Made by a program: the position numbers and the translations under genes. The notes beneath the pieces are model-generated. The model worked only from the letters and a program-made list of their open reading frames with translations. It was not told where the DNA came from and searched no databases. 64,000 nucleotides of DNA from CALXXL01 sp034926605 (lineage in GTDB: Bacteria; Verrucomicrobiota; Lentisphaeria; Victivallales; Victivallaceae), in NCBI GenBank assembly GCA_034926605.1, contig JAYFQV010000002.1, forward strand, positions 124,001-188,000, given 5' to 3'. Shown here in pieces: positions 56,382-64,000 of this stretch (within the stretch, counting starts at the first letter, position 1; the number at the start of each line of letters is the position of its first letter).

Positions 56382-57623
56382 CTATTCGGCGCGCAGTACT
56401 TCGATCGGGTTCTGCTGGGCGGCTTTCCATGCCGGATAGGTGCCGAAAATCACTCCGACCGCACTTGAGATCGCCAGTGAAACGATGATGCTCCAGCTTG
56501 AATAGACTGTTGGCATGTCCGCATAGACGGTGATGAGCTGCGACAGCCCGATGCCGGTGAATATTCCCAGGATGCCGCCGCAGCTGGTCAGGAAAACCGT
56601 CTCGATAAGAAATTGGCCGAGGATGTCCGGTTTCTGCGCGCCCAGTGCGCGCCGGGTACCGATTTCTTTGCGGCGTTCGAACACGCTGGCCAGCATGATG
56701 TTCATAATGCCGATGCCGCCGACGATCAGCGAGATGCCGGCGATCGACCCCATCACGATGGTGAAGATGTTTTGGGTGGACTCCTGCTGCTTGAGCAGGT
56801 CCAGCGGTACCTTGACCCCCCAGTCCTGTTTGTCGTGGGTTTTTTGGAGGTACGCGGTGATGCGCTGGGCGGTATAGTCTATGTAGGTGATGTCCTTGAC
56901 TTTGACGAGGCTGATGTCGTATTCGATCCTGTCCTCCCCCGGAGAGCTGTCCTTCATGAGGCGCTCCATGGTGGCGGTGGGGATGAAAATCATGTCGTTG
57001 GGGTCGCCGACTTCCGGAAAGTTGGCGCCGATGTCGTTGTCTAGGATGCCAATGACGGCGAACCGGAATTTGCCGACCGTTACGGTGTCTCCAAGAAGAT
57101 TGGGGCGCAATTTGAACATTTTACGCTTGGCGCGCGAGCCTAGAACCGCAACCATAGAGCCGTCTTCGGCTTCCACCGGGCTGAACCAGCGGCCAAGGGT
57201 AACTCTTGAATTGGACTCCGGCAGGAACCCGATATCAACGCCGACCAGCTTGGTGTCCAGCCGGGTAACTCCGCGCATAACACGCTGTCTGGAGTTGCGC
57301 AGGCTGCTGACGCTTTCAACATTGTCCATGTTGGAGATATTGTCAATATCACTGTGAACCAGTCCGTATTTGACCTGTGTCCGGCGATTGGTCTGTCGCG
57401 GTTGCTCCTCTGCCGGCGGTTTTTTGCTGAAGACGATGATTTTGTCGATGCCCATGGAGCCGAGCTCGGCCAGTGCTTTCTGCTTGGCGCCTTCCGACAC
57501 CGCCAGCATGGCGATCACGCTGCCGACGCCGAAGATCACGCCCAAACTTGTTAGCACGCTGCGCACCTTGTGCAGCAGAAGGTTGTGCAGAGACATCTTC
57601 ATCAGGTCGCGCATCAGCATCAT
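56382..57623 (-). CDS. MacB-like ABC transporter permease
   Basis: An inner-membrane permease of 413 residues with the MacB/FtsX topology. One helix near the N-terminus (SVLTSLGVIFGVGSVIAMLAV), a large periplasmic domain (residues 45-285), and three helices at the end (IFTIVMGSIAGISLIVGGIGIMNIMLASVFERRKEIGTRRALGA, QFLIETVFLTSCGGILGIFTGIGL, SIIVSLAISSAVGVIFGTYPAWKAA). The block ERRKEIGTRRALGA and PAWKAAQQNPIEVLR are MacB signatures. It overlaps the ATPase gene by ATGA. MacB works mechanically to move periplasmic substrates outward rather than across the inner membrane. Confidence 0.92.
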   Translation of the reverse strand: MMLMRDLMKMSLHNLLLHKVRSVLTSLGVIFGVGSVIAMLAVSEGAKQKALAELGSMGIDKIIVFSKKPPAEEQPRQTNRRTQVKYGLVHSDIDNISNMDNVESVSSLRNSRQRVMRGVTRLDTKLVGVDIGFLPESNSRVTLGRWFSPVEAEDGSMVAVLGSRAKRKMFKLRPNLLGDTVTVGKFRFAVIGILDNDIGANFPEVGDPNDMIFIPTATMERLMKDSSPGEDRIEYDISLVKVKDITYIDYTAQRITAYLQKTHDKQDWGVKVPLDLLKQQESTQNIFTIVMGSIAGISLIVGGIGIMNIMLASVFERRKEIGTRRALGAQKPDILGQFLIETVFLTSCGGILGIFTGIGLSQLITVYADMPTVYSSWSIIVSLAISSAVGVIFGTYPAWKAAQQNPIEVLRAE

Positions 57624-58336
57624 CTTGTCACCTCCGGCAAGTCTGGTTCGATTCTCCCGTCGCGCAACCGGATTACAATGTCGAAATGAGCCTCCAGTGC
57701 CGGGTTGTGAGTGACCATGATGATGGTGGATCCACCCTCGTGCAGCGCATGAAACAGTTTCATGATCTCGCCGGAGGTCTTTTCATCGAGGTTGCCGGTC
57801 GGTTCGTCCGCCAACAGGAACGCCGGTCGGTTTGACAGGGCGCGGGCGATTGCCACGCGCTGGCATTCTCCGCCGGAAAGCTGGTTGGGCCGGTGGCCGA
57901 GCCGATGGCCGAGATTAACCTCGTTCGCCAGCTCAATCGCGCGCGCCCGCCGAACGGGGCCGGGAATGCGGGCATAGATCATCGGAACCTCGATATTCTG
58001 TTCCACCGTGAGGCTCGGGAACAGATTGAAGCTCTGAAAAATAAACCCTATCTTGCGGTTGCGGATGGTGGCCAGCTCGCGGTCGGACAGTTTTTCAACT
58101 TCGATGTCTTCAAGAACATATTGCCCTCGGGTTGGCACATCAAGCATCCCCAGAATATTCAGCAATGTGGATTTGCCGCTGCCGGAGGTGCCGACGATGC
58201 CCACGAACGCGCCGAGCGGCACGTCGAAATTGAGCCCTTTCAGCACCGGCACTGCGAGCGGGCCGGAAAAGTAGGTTTTCTCCAAATCGATAAGCCGCAC
58301 CAGCGGCTTGACGTCGGCAAACGAGCGGGAGGGCAT
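57620..58336 (-). CDS. ABC transporter ATP-binding protein (MacB/LolD-like)
   Basis: A 238-residue ATPase: Walker A GTSGSGKSTLLNILG near residue 50, Q-loop FIFQSFNLFP, signature LSGGECQRVAIARAL near 155, Walker B FLLADEPTGNLDEKTSGE, and H-loop MVTHNP. The insertion VEKLSDRELATIRNRKIGFIFQ is usual for the LolD/MacB/FtsE branch. In canonical MacB the ATPase is fused to the permease; here it is separate. It is between the adaptor gene and the permease in one operon. Confidence 0.94.
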   Translation of the reverse strand: MPSRSFADVKPLVRLIDLEKTYFSGPLAVPVLKGLNFDVPLGAFVGIVGTSGSGKSTLLNILGMLDVPTRGQYVLEDIEVEKLSDRELATIRNRKIGFIFQSFNLFPSLTVEQNIEVPMIYARIPGPVRRARAIELANEVNLGHRLGHRPNQLSGGECQRVAIARALSNRPAFLLADEPTGNLDEKTSGEIMKLFHALHEGGSTIIMVTHNPALEAHFDIVIRLRDGRIEPDLPEVTR

Positions 58337-58344
58337 GAACGCTC

Positions 58345-59850
58345 CTATTTCGGTTTGGCGCCGGACTGGAACGGCTTGTAAAGATAAACCACGTCGCCCT
58401 CGTTCAGCCCGGAGGTTATTTCCACGTTGGTGTCGTTGCTTTTTCCGATGGTGACGATCGCTTCCTTGGGGCCGGTGATGGTTTGCCGATACACGAAGAA
58501 CTGATCGCCGCGCTCGTTTACCGCCTCCTGCGGCACGAACAGCGCGTTCCTCACTATGCCGGTAACTATTTCAATCTTCACGCTCATGCCGTTCACCAGC
58601 GGGGCGTCGGTGGGATCCAGCTCGACCTTGGACGGAAAAACCTTGGGCGCAGAAGTGTCATACCATGGTTCGTTTACCGGGACCGTGGCAATGTCGGTTA
58701 TCTTTCCGGAGATTTTTACCCCTTCCAGCGAGTCCGGGGTTATGATTACCTTATCGTCCTTGTTGACGCGGCTGCGGAAGGTTTCCGGCAGGGGGAAGTC
58801 CACAATCAGATTGCGCATGTCCGGAATGGTGACCAGCACCCGGCCGCGAAAAGCGTCCATGCCGGCCTGGATCTCGGTGCGGTTCCACCGTTCGTCCGGG
58901 TCGCCGTAAAGCACCACGCCGTCGACCGGGGCCTTGAGCTCCATCATGGGAACATAGGATTTTTGAAGCTCAAGATCGGTGCGGCGCCGGCGAATCTGGG
59001 TGATCATATTGTCGATTTGCCGCTGTTTCTGCACGTGGGTGGCATTGATGGACACTTCTTCCTTGCGCAGATTGAGTCTGGCCTGCTCCACGGCGTTAAC
59101 CAGGCCTTTGAGTTTCGACGGATTGTCATAACGCAAGAATACCTTGCGGCTGCTTTCCGCGGCTTCGACCTCCTTTTCCGCCGAGGTGATCGCCTTGCTC
59201 AAGGTACTCTTTTTTTGCTCACGCGCCTCGGTTTCACTGGAGTCGCTGCTGGCGCTGGTGGCGATTTCGTCAAGATAACTGCTGTAGGCCGTCCGCGCGG
59301 TTTCGAGCGCGGTCTCGGCGGTGGCGATCTTGGCGTCATAGCTGTCGCGGCTCTGGCGCAGTTCGTAGCGGCGGTATTTTCGCAACGCATCTTCGGCGGC
59401 GATCAGCCGGTCGGTGGCGGCGCGCATGGTTTCGAGGTCGGTACTGTTCTGGATCTCGAGCTGCTGTTTCATCACGTCGAGTTCCTTTTCGAGATTGTCG
59501 AGCTCCACCGTTTTGTCCGCGATTGAGTTGGTGAGGTTCTCGGCATCGAACTTGATGATGACGTCGCCCTCCTTGACCTTGGTGTTTTCTGCGAGGATGG
59601 TCAGCACCTTGGTCTGGACGTTGGCCTCCAGCGTCAATTTGAGCTTTTGGCGGGCGTTGACGTTGCCGGAGACGATGACGCCCAGCGGCATGTCGCCCCG
59701 GCGAACCTTGTAGAGCCGGTCGGGGTTGTCTTCCACGTTGGCGCTGTCGGCCGGTGTACGCAGCCAGAACCACCATCCGGCAAACCCGGCGCCGCCGAGA
59801 AGGAGCAGCAGCGCCAGCAGCCAGAGCGCTACCTTATTCCGCTTTTTCAT
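58345..59850 (-). CDS. MacA/HlyD-like periplasmic adaptor protein
   Basis: A 501-residue adaptor. ATG 59850 gives MKKRNKVALWLLALLLLLGGAGFAG, an N-terminal anchor. There follows the lipoyl/barrel part (VSGNVNARQKLKLTLEANVQTKVLTILAENTKVKEGDVIIKF), a very long coiled coil of about 200 residues (roughly 110-310), the return half-lipoyl domain MELKAPVDGVVLYGD, and the beta-barrel and membrane-proximal domains (VPQEAVNERGDQFFVYR). The coil is longer than in E. coli MacA, which could span a wider distance. The start of the gene overlaps the end of the secretin gene by 17 bases. Confidence 0.88.
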   Translation of the reverse strand: MKKRNKVALWLLALLLLLGGAGFAGWWFWLRTPADSANVEDNPDRLYKVRRGDMPLGVIVSGNVNARQKLKLTLEANVQTKVLTILAENTKVKEGDVIIKFDAENLTNSIADKTVELDNLEKELDVMKQQLEIQNSTDLETMRAATDRLIAAEDALRKYRRYELRQSRDSYDAKIATAETALETARTAYSSYLDEIATSASSDSSETEAREQKKSTLSKAITSAEKEVEAAESSRKVFLRYDNPSKLKGLVNAVEQARLNLRKEEVSINATHVQKQRQIDNMITQIRRRRTDLELQKSYVPMMELKAPVDGVVLYGDPDERWNRTEIQAGMDAFRGRVLVTIPDMRNLIVDFPLPETFRSRVNKDDKVIITPDSLEGVKISGKITDIATVPVNEPWYDTSAPKVFPSKVELDPTDAPLVNGMSVKIEIVTGIVRNALFVPQEAVNERGDQFFVYRQTITGPKEAIVTIGKSNDTNVEITSGLNEGDVVYLYKPFQSGAKPK

Positions 59851-61240
59851 CTTTGTCCAAATCCGACTGGAAGGCTCGCATGCCGGGCGCGGTCTTGAGT
59901 TCCTCCTTAACCTGTTCAAGCGTGGTGCGCTGATCCGGGAAGGTCTGTTTGTCTCCCGCCATGATGTCGCCAAGCTGCTGCGAAGTGCTGGCCACCTGCT
60001 GCGGGTCGTAGAGCACGCCGGAATCCAGCTCGTCGGCGTTCAGGATCGTTACACGCAGCACGAACAGCAGCTGCACGGTTTCGTTGGAATAGCTTTTGGT
60101 GGTGAAGAATTCGCCGACCCACGGCATGTCGCTGAGGAACGGGATACGCTCTTCGTCGATGGCGACGCTGTTGTTGAAGAGACCGCCGAGCATGATGACC
60201 TGCCCGTCGTACAGCGTCAGATTGGTGTCGATATTGCGCACCGAGATGATGGGCACCCGGTAGCTGACGCCGCCGGAAGTAATGGTTTCATAGCGCAGAA
60301 TGTTCGACACTTCCGGCTTGACGTTCAGCAGCACGGTCTTGGCGTTGATGATTTTCGGGGTTACACTTAGGCTTACGCCGACGTCGCGGTATTTTGTTGA
60401 AAAACTTATGGTGCTGCCGTTCTGCGACTGCTCCTGGATAGGAATCGACTGGCCGGTGCTGATTTTCGCGGTGTCGCCGCGGGAGATCGCAATGTTGGGA
60501 GACGACAGTATCCGGGCGTCCTGCGCGCCGATCAGCCACTGGAAAGCAACGTTCACGTTGGTTGAATTTCCGGCGTAGGGAAACCAGTTGAACATTGCGC
60601 CGGTGTCGCTGGGGTTGGGGCCGATGGAGTCGGTGACCGCGCCGCCATGACTGACCACCTGCGATTTTTCCCCGTCGGAATTGAAACTCTGTTCCCGCTG
60701 GTTTACCGCAACCGAGAGATGGCGCTGCATGGAGTCGTTCAGCAGAACTTCCACCACGCGGCCCTCTACCAGCACCTGCGGGCTCATGGCGTCGAGGCCG
60801 ACGATTGCTTTTTTAAACACCTCCACCCGGTCGGCGGCATCCACGATAAGGATCTTGTTCTGCTCGGTATTATATTCGACATAACCGTCATTGCTGCATA
60901 GCGGGTCGAGCGTCTGCGCCAGTTTGCTGGCCGTGGTGTTGCGGCAATAATAAATCAGGGCGGCCTTGCCGTTGATGTCCGCAACGTTGAGGAACTGGGG
61001 CTCTTCCTGCAGTTTCTTGGGGCGCGGAGAGAGCGCGGCGCTGGGGGTGTCGAACAGCGCCTTAAGTTCCGCCACCACATTCTGCACATTTTCCTTGCCG
61101 CGCTCGCGGTCTTCCTCGGTTCTTACGATTGGTTCCCCGTTGACGAAGGACTTGGTGTCCTCGCTCTGTTGCGCCGTAGCCGTAAACATCGGCAGCACCG
61201 CCAGCGCCGCCGCAACCGTTCCGGCAAGTCGATTGTTCAT
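59834..61240 (-). CDS. secretin (type II/III secretion GspD-like) family protein
   Basis: A 468-residue outer-membrane channel protein. A signal peptide (MNNRLAGTVAAALAVLPMFTATA) is followed by a short N-domain with ALIYYCRNTTASKLAQTLDPL...NKILIVDAADRVEVFKKAIVGLDAMSPQVLVEGRVVEV, an N1-type repeat. The secretin core is LSVTPKIINAKTVLLNVKPEVSNIL, VPIISVRNIDTNLTLYDGQVIMLGGLF (the secretin signature) and IPFLSDMPWVGEFFTTKS. It is short compared with GspD or PilQ (600 or more), since it has fewer N domains. It is first in an operon with MacA-, LolD- and MacB-like genes rather than with secretion or pilus genes. Confidence 0.9.
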   Translation of the reverse strand: MNNRLAGTVAAALAVLPMFTATAQQSEDTKSFVNGEPIVRTEEDRERGKENVQNVVAELKALFDTPSAALSPRPKKLQEEPQFLNVADINGKAALIYYCRNTTASKLAQTLDPLCSNDGYVEYNTEQNKILIVDAADRVEVFKKAIVGLDAMSPQVLVEGRVVEVLLNDSMQRHLSVAVNQREQSFNSDGEKSQVVSHGGAVTDSIGPNPSDTGAMFNWFPYAGNSTNVNVAFQWLIGAQDARILSSPNIAISRGDTAKISTGQSIPIQEQSQNGSTISFSTKYRDVGVSLSVTPKIINAKTVLLNVKPEVSNILRYETITSGGVSYRVPIISVRNIDTNLTLYDGQVIMLGGLFNNSVAIDEERIPFLSDMPWVGEFFTTKSYSNETVQLLFVLRVTILNADELDSGVLYDPQQVASTSQQLGDIMAGDKQTFPDQRTTLEQVKEELKTAPGMRAFQSDLDKDEKAE

Positions 61241-61284
61241 TTTCCCTCTTTCCTAAATGTTACGCGTGTAATCAAATTTTTTGG

Positions 61285-61313
61285 AATATAGCACATCCCA
61301 ACCCAAAAAGCAA
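61285..61313 (-). promoter_or_regulatory. promoter of the secretin-exporter operon
   Basis: Minus-strand TTGCTT (61313-61308), 17-bp spacer, TATATT (61290-61285), 44 bases before the secretin ATG. Confidence 0.6.
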
Positions 61314-61353
61314 CATCCTCCGCCTTTTTTTTCGCGCATTTCCCGTGCGCGGG

Positions 61354-61381
61354 TTGTCCGCGGTAAAAAACAGGTTATATT
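61354..61381 (+). promoter_or_regulatory. tyrA promoter
   Basis: TTGTCC (61354-61359), 16-bp spacer, TATATT (61376-61381), 32 bases before the ATG at 61414. Back to back with the secretin promoter. Confidence 0.5.
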
Positions 61382-61413
61382 ATTTTATTGACAACTCATC
61401 CGGAAAAAAGTTT

Positions 61414-62316
61414 ATGGTAAAATTGGAAAATCTCAATGTTGCGGTGATTGGGCTGGGGCTGCTCGGCGGATCGCTGGCTTTGGCGCTGCGCGGCAGGGTC
61501 AAAACCGTATTCACCTGGGCTCGACGGGATGAAACCCGCGACTTTGCGCGTCGGCACGGCATGGGCGATGTGGTGTGCGAAACCTCTCGAGAGGCTCTCT
61601 CCCACGCCGATGTTGCGGTCTTGTGCTTGCCGATCCCGGCGATCGTGGACTTTTTGAAAAACCACGCCGATGAGTTTGCACCGGGTTCCGTGGCGACTGA
61701 TATCGGTAGCGTAAAACGCGTCATTGTGTCCGCCGGCGAGGCTGGCCTGGCCGCGCGGGGCGTAAGCTTTGTGGGGTCGCACCCGATGGCCGGCACCGAG
61801 AAAAGCGGCGCCGATGCCGCCTTTGCCGAACTTTACGACCACGCCGAGGTGTTCGTGACCCCCACCCCCGAATCCGACCCGGCGGCGGTTGAAACCGTCA
61901 CCGCGCTATGGGAGGCGCTTGGTACCAGGGTTAATCCGATCTCTCCGGGATCGCACGATGTGCTGGTGGCCCACACCAGCCATATTTCACACCTGCTGGC
62001 GCTGGGTATCACGCTCAGTGTGCTGGGAGAGAAAAATCCGGAACTGCGGCGGCTGCGCTTTTCCGGCTGCGCCACCGGGTTTCGCGACACCAGCCGCATC
62101 GCATCAAGTTCGCCTGCGATGTGGCGCCAGATAGTTGAGGCAAACTCCGACGCGATTATGCTTGCAATCGCCGAATACGAATGGAAATTCGCCGAGATAA
62201 AGCGGCTGATCGCCGTGGGCGATTTCGACGGCTTTGAAAAATTGTTCGCCGAGGGCAAAGCTTTGCGCGACAGCTGGATTGAATACAAAAACCGCGAACA
62301 GAATTGCAACTGGTAA
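61414..62316 (+). CDS. tyrA: prephenate dehydrogenase
   Basis: NAD(P)-dependent enzyme of tyrosine synthesis. With ATG 61414 it has 300 residues and begins MVKLENLNVAVIGLGLLGGSLALAL, where GLGLLGGS is the nucleotide loop. LCLPIPAIVDFL, ATDIGSVKRVIV, FVGSHPMAGTEKSGADAAFAELY (catalytic His) and SHISHLLALGI follow. No ACT domain is present, so there is no built-in feedback by tyrosine. The longer reading frame upstream has no ribosome-binding site. Arogenate dehydrogenase activity cannot be excluded. Six bases separate it from the ABC ATPase gene. Confidence 0.92.
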   Translation: MVKLENLNVAVIGLGLLGGSLALALRGRVKTVFTWARRDETRDFARRHGMGDVVCETSREALSHADVAVLCLPIPAIVDFLKNHADEFAPGSVATDIGSVKRVIVSAGEAGLAARGVSFVGSHPMAGTEKSGADAAFAELYDHAEVFVTPTPESDPAAVETVTALWEALGTRVNPISPGSHDVLVAHTSHISHLLALGITLSVLGEKNPELRRLRFSGCATGFRDTSRIASSSPAMWRQIVEANSDAIMLAIAEYEWKFAEIKRLIAVGDFDGFEKLFAEGKALRDSWIEYKNREQNCNW

Positions 62317-62322
62317 CATTTT

Positions 62323-63108
62323 ATGAACGCTTCTGCTGTGAAGGTTGAGCACGCCACCGTGCGCCTCAACGGACGAATCATTCTCAATGACCTCAATTTG
62401 GATATTGCGCCCGGCAAACATCACTTTATCCTCGGCGCCAACGGGGCCGGTAAAACAACTTTGGTAAAAATGCTGATGGGCTATGTGTGGCCCCTGTTCG
62501 GCGCTCGGGTTGAAATCCTCGGCAAGCGGCTTGGCGCCTACGATCTCGCAGAGCTTCGAAGGCACATCGCATGGGTCAGCCCGTTTTTCCAGCAGTTCGG
62601 CAATCAGGAAGCCACCGGCCTTGAACTGGTGGTTTCCGGGCGCGACGGCACGCTGGATTTGTTCCGGCGGATAACGCCGGAAGAGGAGGCCGCCGCGCGT
62701 TCCATTCTGGAGAATCTGCGCTGCCCGCATCTGGCGGACGCGCCGTTGTACGTCATGTCCAGCGGGGAACAGATGAAAATATTGATAGCCCGCGCGTTCA
62801 TGACCGATCCGCAACTGGTTATCCTGGACGAGCCCAGCGTCTTTCTGGACATTACCAGCCGGGAATATCTGCTGGCTTCGGTGGCCGAGCTTGCCCGCCG
62901 CCGCGACATAACCGTGGTGTTTATCACTCAGCGAATCGAGGACGTGATGCCGGAGTTCGGCGACGGGCTGATCCTAAGTCGTGGCCGGATTGTGGCGCGA
63001 GGCACCCGCGAACAGGTAATCACGCGCGAAAATCTGCACGCGGCATTCGACATGCCGATAGATTTCCGCATCTCCAAATCCGGCCGCTATTGGCCGATTA
63101 TCGATTGA
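62323..63108 (+). CDS. ABC transporter ATP-binding protein, partner unknown
   Basis: A 261-residue ATPase. Walker A is LGANGAGKTTLVKMLMG near residue 40, the signature is VMSSGEQMKILIARAF near 145 (SSGEQ in place of LSGGQ), Walker B is LVILDEPSVFLDI and the H-loop region is VFITQRIED, with Gln where His is usual. The Q-loop segment reads WVSPFFQQFG. The changed signature and H-loop resemble the ModF/YbbL-like group of unusual ATPases. No permease or binding protein is nearby; it follows tyrA by 6 bp. Function open. Confidence 0.8.
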   Translation: MNASAVKVEHATVRLNGRIILNDLNLDIAPGKHHFILGANGAGKTTLVKMLMGYVWPLFGARVEILGKRLGAYDLAELRRHIAWVSPFFQQFGNQEATGLELVVSGRDGTLDLFRRITPEEEAAARSILENLRCPHLADAPLYVMSSGEQMKILIARAFMTDPQLVILDEPSVFLDITSREYLLASVAELARRRDITVVFITQRIEDVMPEFGDGLILSRGRIVARGTREQVITRENLHAAFDMPIDFRISKSGRYWPIID

Positions 63109-64000
63109 CCCGGCGCCTTCTGGCGGTCGGCGGCGGGTTGTCCTCGTCATCGGGATCCAGCAGCAGAAAGCTCAGAAGATTCGACGCGAAGGTCGAGCTG
63201 TTGGTGATGCCCATGTGGGAGGCCGGCAGATAGACCATCGCGTCCCAGCGCACTTCCGGGTCGTAGCGTCGTCCGCGGGGGCCGTCCACAAACCGGTCTG
63301 CGCGCACGCTGGAACACAGCACCTTGCCGTCGCCGGCATCGAATTCGACGCGTCTCAGCCCGCCGGCCAGCGACGCTTCCGCCACGGAATCGGTCGGCAC
63401 CGCATCTCCCGCGAACATGGTCACCTGCAGCCACGGCGGCGGATCGGCTTCCACCGTGAGAGCCGTCCTCAGTGCGCTGGCGGCGGCCAGACATTTTTTC
63501 TGATGATCCAGCGCGATTTCGCGGCGCGCCTGCGGATCGGCAACGTCCGGCAGCAGCGTGGCAAGCGTTGGGGCGGCGGCAGGTCCGGCCAGCCCCCAGC
63601 CGTATCGTTCCCACACGGCCGGATCGAACATATCGAGGCGGTCACCGTGCAGATTCCGCACCTCGCCGCCGGCCGCCGACCACGGCAGCATGGCATAATA
63701 TGACGGCATGGTGGCCAGCACGGCACCGGGAATGAGCGGCGCGGCTTCCGAGAGCCGGAGTCCGCCGTTCATTTCCAGCAGGGTGTCCAAATAGCCGGCG
63801 TTCGGCGTGGCAACGATGGCCACCCGAGCCAGATTTCTGGCGCCGGCCCATGTCAGCGGCGGCGGGGTGCCGTCCGTGTCGGGCTGTTCGGTGCCGTACA
63901 TCATGTAATAGCGCGAGACAAGCCCGCCCATACTGTGCGCAATCAGGTCGAACCGGATGTCGTAGTCTCCGGGCCCGTATTCCTTATGGTAGGCGTCCAG
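63098..64000 (-). CDS. alpha/beta hydrolase, lipase-like (partial)
   Basis: The C-terminal 300 residues of an alpha/beta hydrolase whose start lies beyond the right edge. Near the edge is the nucleophile elbow FDLIAHSMGGLVSRYYMMYG, the AHSMGG form found in lipases and LCAT-like acyltransferases. VAIVATPNAGYLDTLLEM follows the elbow, as in that group, and SHMGITNSSTF near the end may hold the catalytic His. The C-terminus is Asp- and Arg-rich. Its last 11 bases overlap the convergent ABC ATPase gene. Confidence 0.75.
   Translation of the reverse strand: MDAYHKEYGPGDYDIRFDLIAHSMGGLVSRYYMMYGTEQPDTDGTPPPLTWAGARNLARVAIVATPNAGYLDTLLEMNGGLRLSEAAPLIPGAVLATMPSYYAMLPWSAAGGEVRNLHGDRLDMFDPAVWERYGWGLAGPAAAPTLATLLPDVADPQARREIALDHQKKCLAAASALRTALTVEADPPPWLQVTMFAGDAVPTDSVAEASLAGGLRRVEFDAGDGKVLCSSVRADRFVDGPRGRRYDPEVRWDAMVYLPASHMGITNSSTFASNLLSFLLLDPDDEDNPPPTARRRRVNR

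Noticed and set aside
1..64000. CRISPR arrays, rRNA genes, tmRNA, prophage structural genes or an origin of replication
   Set aside because: Looked for and not seen: no regularly spaced repeats, no rRNA, no ssrA despite smpB, and no capsid, integrase or dnaA-box cluster.

Overview
The window looks like chromosomal DNA of a GC-rich, Gram-negative bacterium of the PVC superphylum, most probably Lentisphaerota. That placement is an inference. It rests on two proteins whose N-termini are the [22 protein letters not shown] prepilin signature followed by a C-terminal RHNG...GD.HV motif (the large pseudopilin families of Lentisphaerota and Planctomycetota), a TIGR04073-like exosortase-associated protein, several carbohydrate-active proteins, a eukaryote-type double-domain phosphofructokinase, and outer-membrane machinery (secretin, lipoproteins, pili). 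About 63 protein genes, three tRNAs and one IS200-type element are called; the first and last genes run off the window.

Layout. 1-2161: trpE-trpG on the minus strand behind a complete-looking tryptophan attenuator (promoter, 27-codon leader peptide rich in Trp, antiterminator, terminator), back to back with hpt. 2722-5382: secreted glycosidase-like protein. 5640-14709: plus-strand run of type IV pilus genes (two pilB/gspE ATPases, pilT, pilC) continuing into coaX, trpF, a TIGR04073-like gene, nadC and ruvA. 14781-14976: tRNA-Glu and tRNA-Lys. 15269-17016: two convergent pseudopilin genes sharing a bidirectional terminator. 17169-21162: minus-strand grpE-dnaJ-smpB-HNH, then a membrane protein and a Ser/Thr kinase. 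21379-22997: ECF sigma factor and zinc-containing anti-sigma factor, with a candidate autoregulatory promoter. 23059-33383: NifU-like protein, pdxB, thiI, mreC-mreD-mrdA (cell shape), the tandem phosphofructokinase, an SDR and nnr. 33456-36894: argD-argF-mntP and a LOG-family gene. 37112-43462: cytosolic GH38 alpha-mannosidase, glutaminyl-cyclase-like lipoprotein and two paralogous (alpha/alpha)6-barrel proteins. 43547-44454: tRNA-Gly and an IS200-like element. 44500-50698: a three-subunit NuoE/NuoF/GltD-like flavin/Fe-S complex resembling Stn-type electron-bifurcating transhydrogenases, with an FAD oxidoreductase and an SGNH hydrolase upstream. 50876-52063: a small phage-like regulatory island. 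52573-56326: RRM protein, yicC, lipoprotein, recN. 56382-61240: secretin plus MacA/MacB-like exporter. 61414-64000: tyrA, a lone ABC ATPase and a partial lipase.

Promoters recur in one form: TTGNNN, a 16-17 bp spacer, then a -10 most often reading TATATT. At hpt and recN that -10 lies only 8-9 bp before the ATG, which suggests leaderless mRNAs. The points most worth following up are the trp attenuator, the Stn-like complex, the secretin-coupled MacAB-like exporter, the eukaryote-like phosphofructokinase and the small regulatory island at 50.9-52.1 kb.
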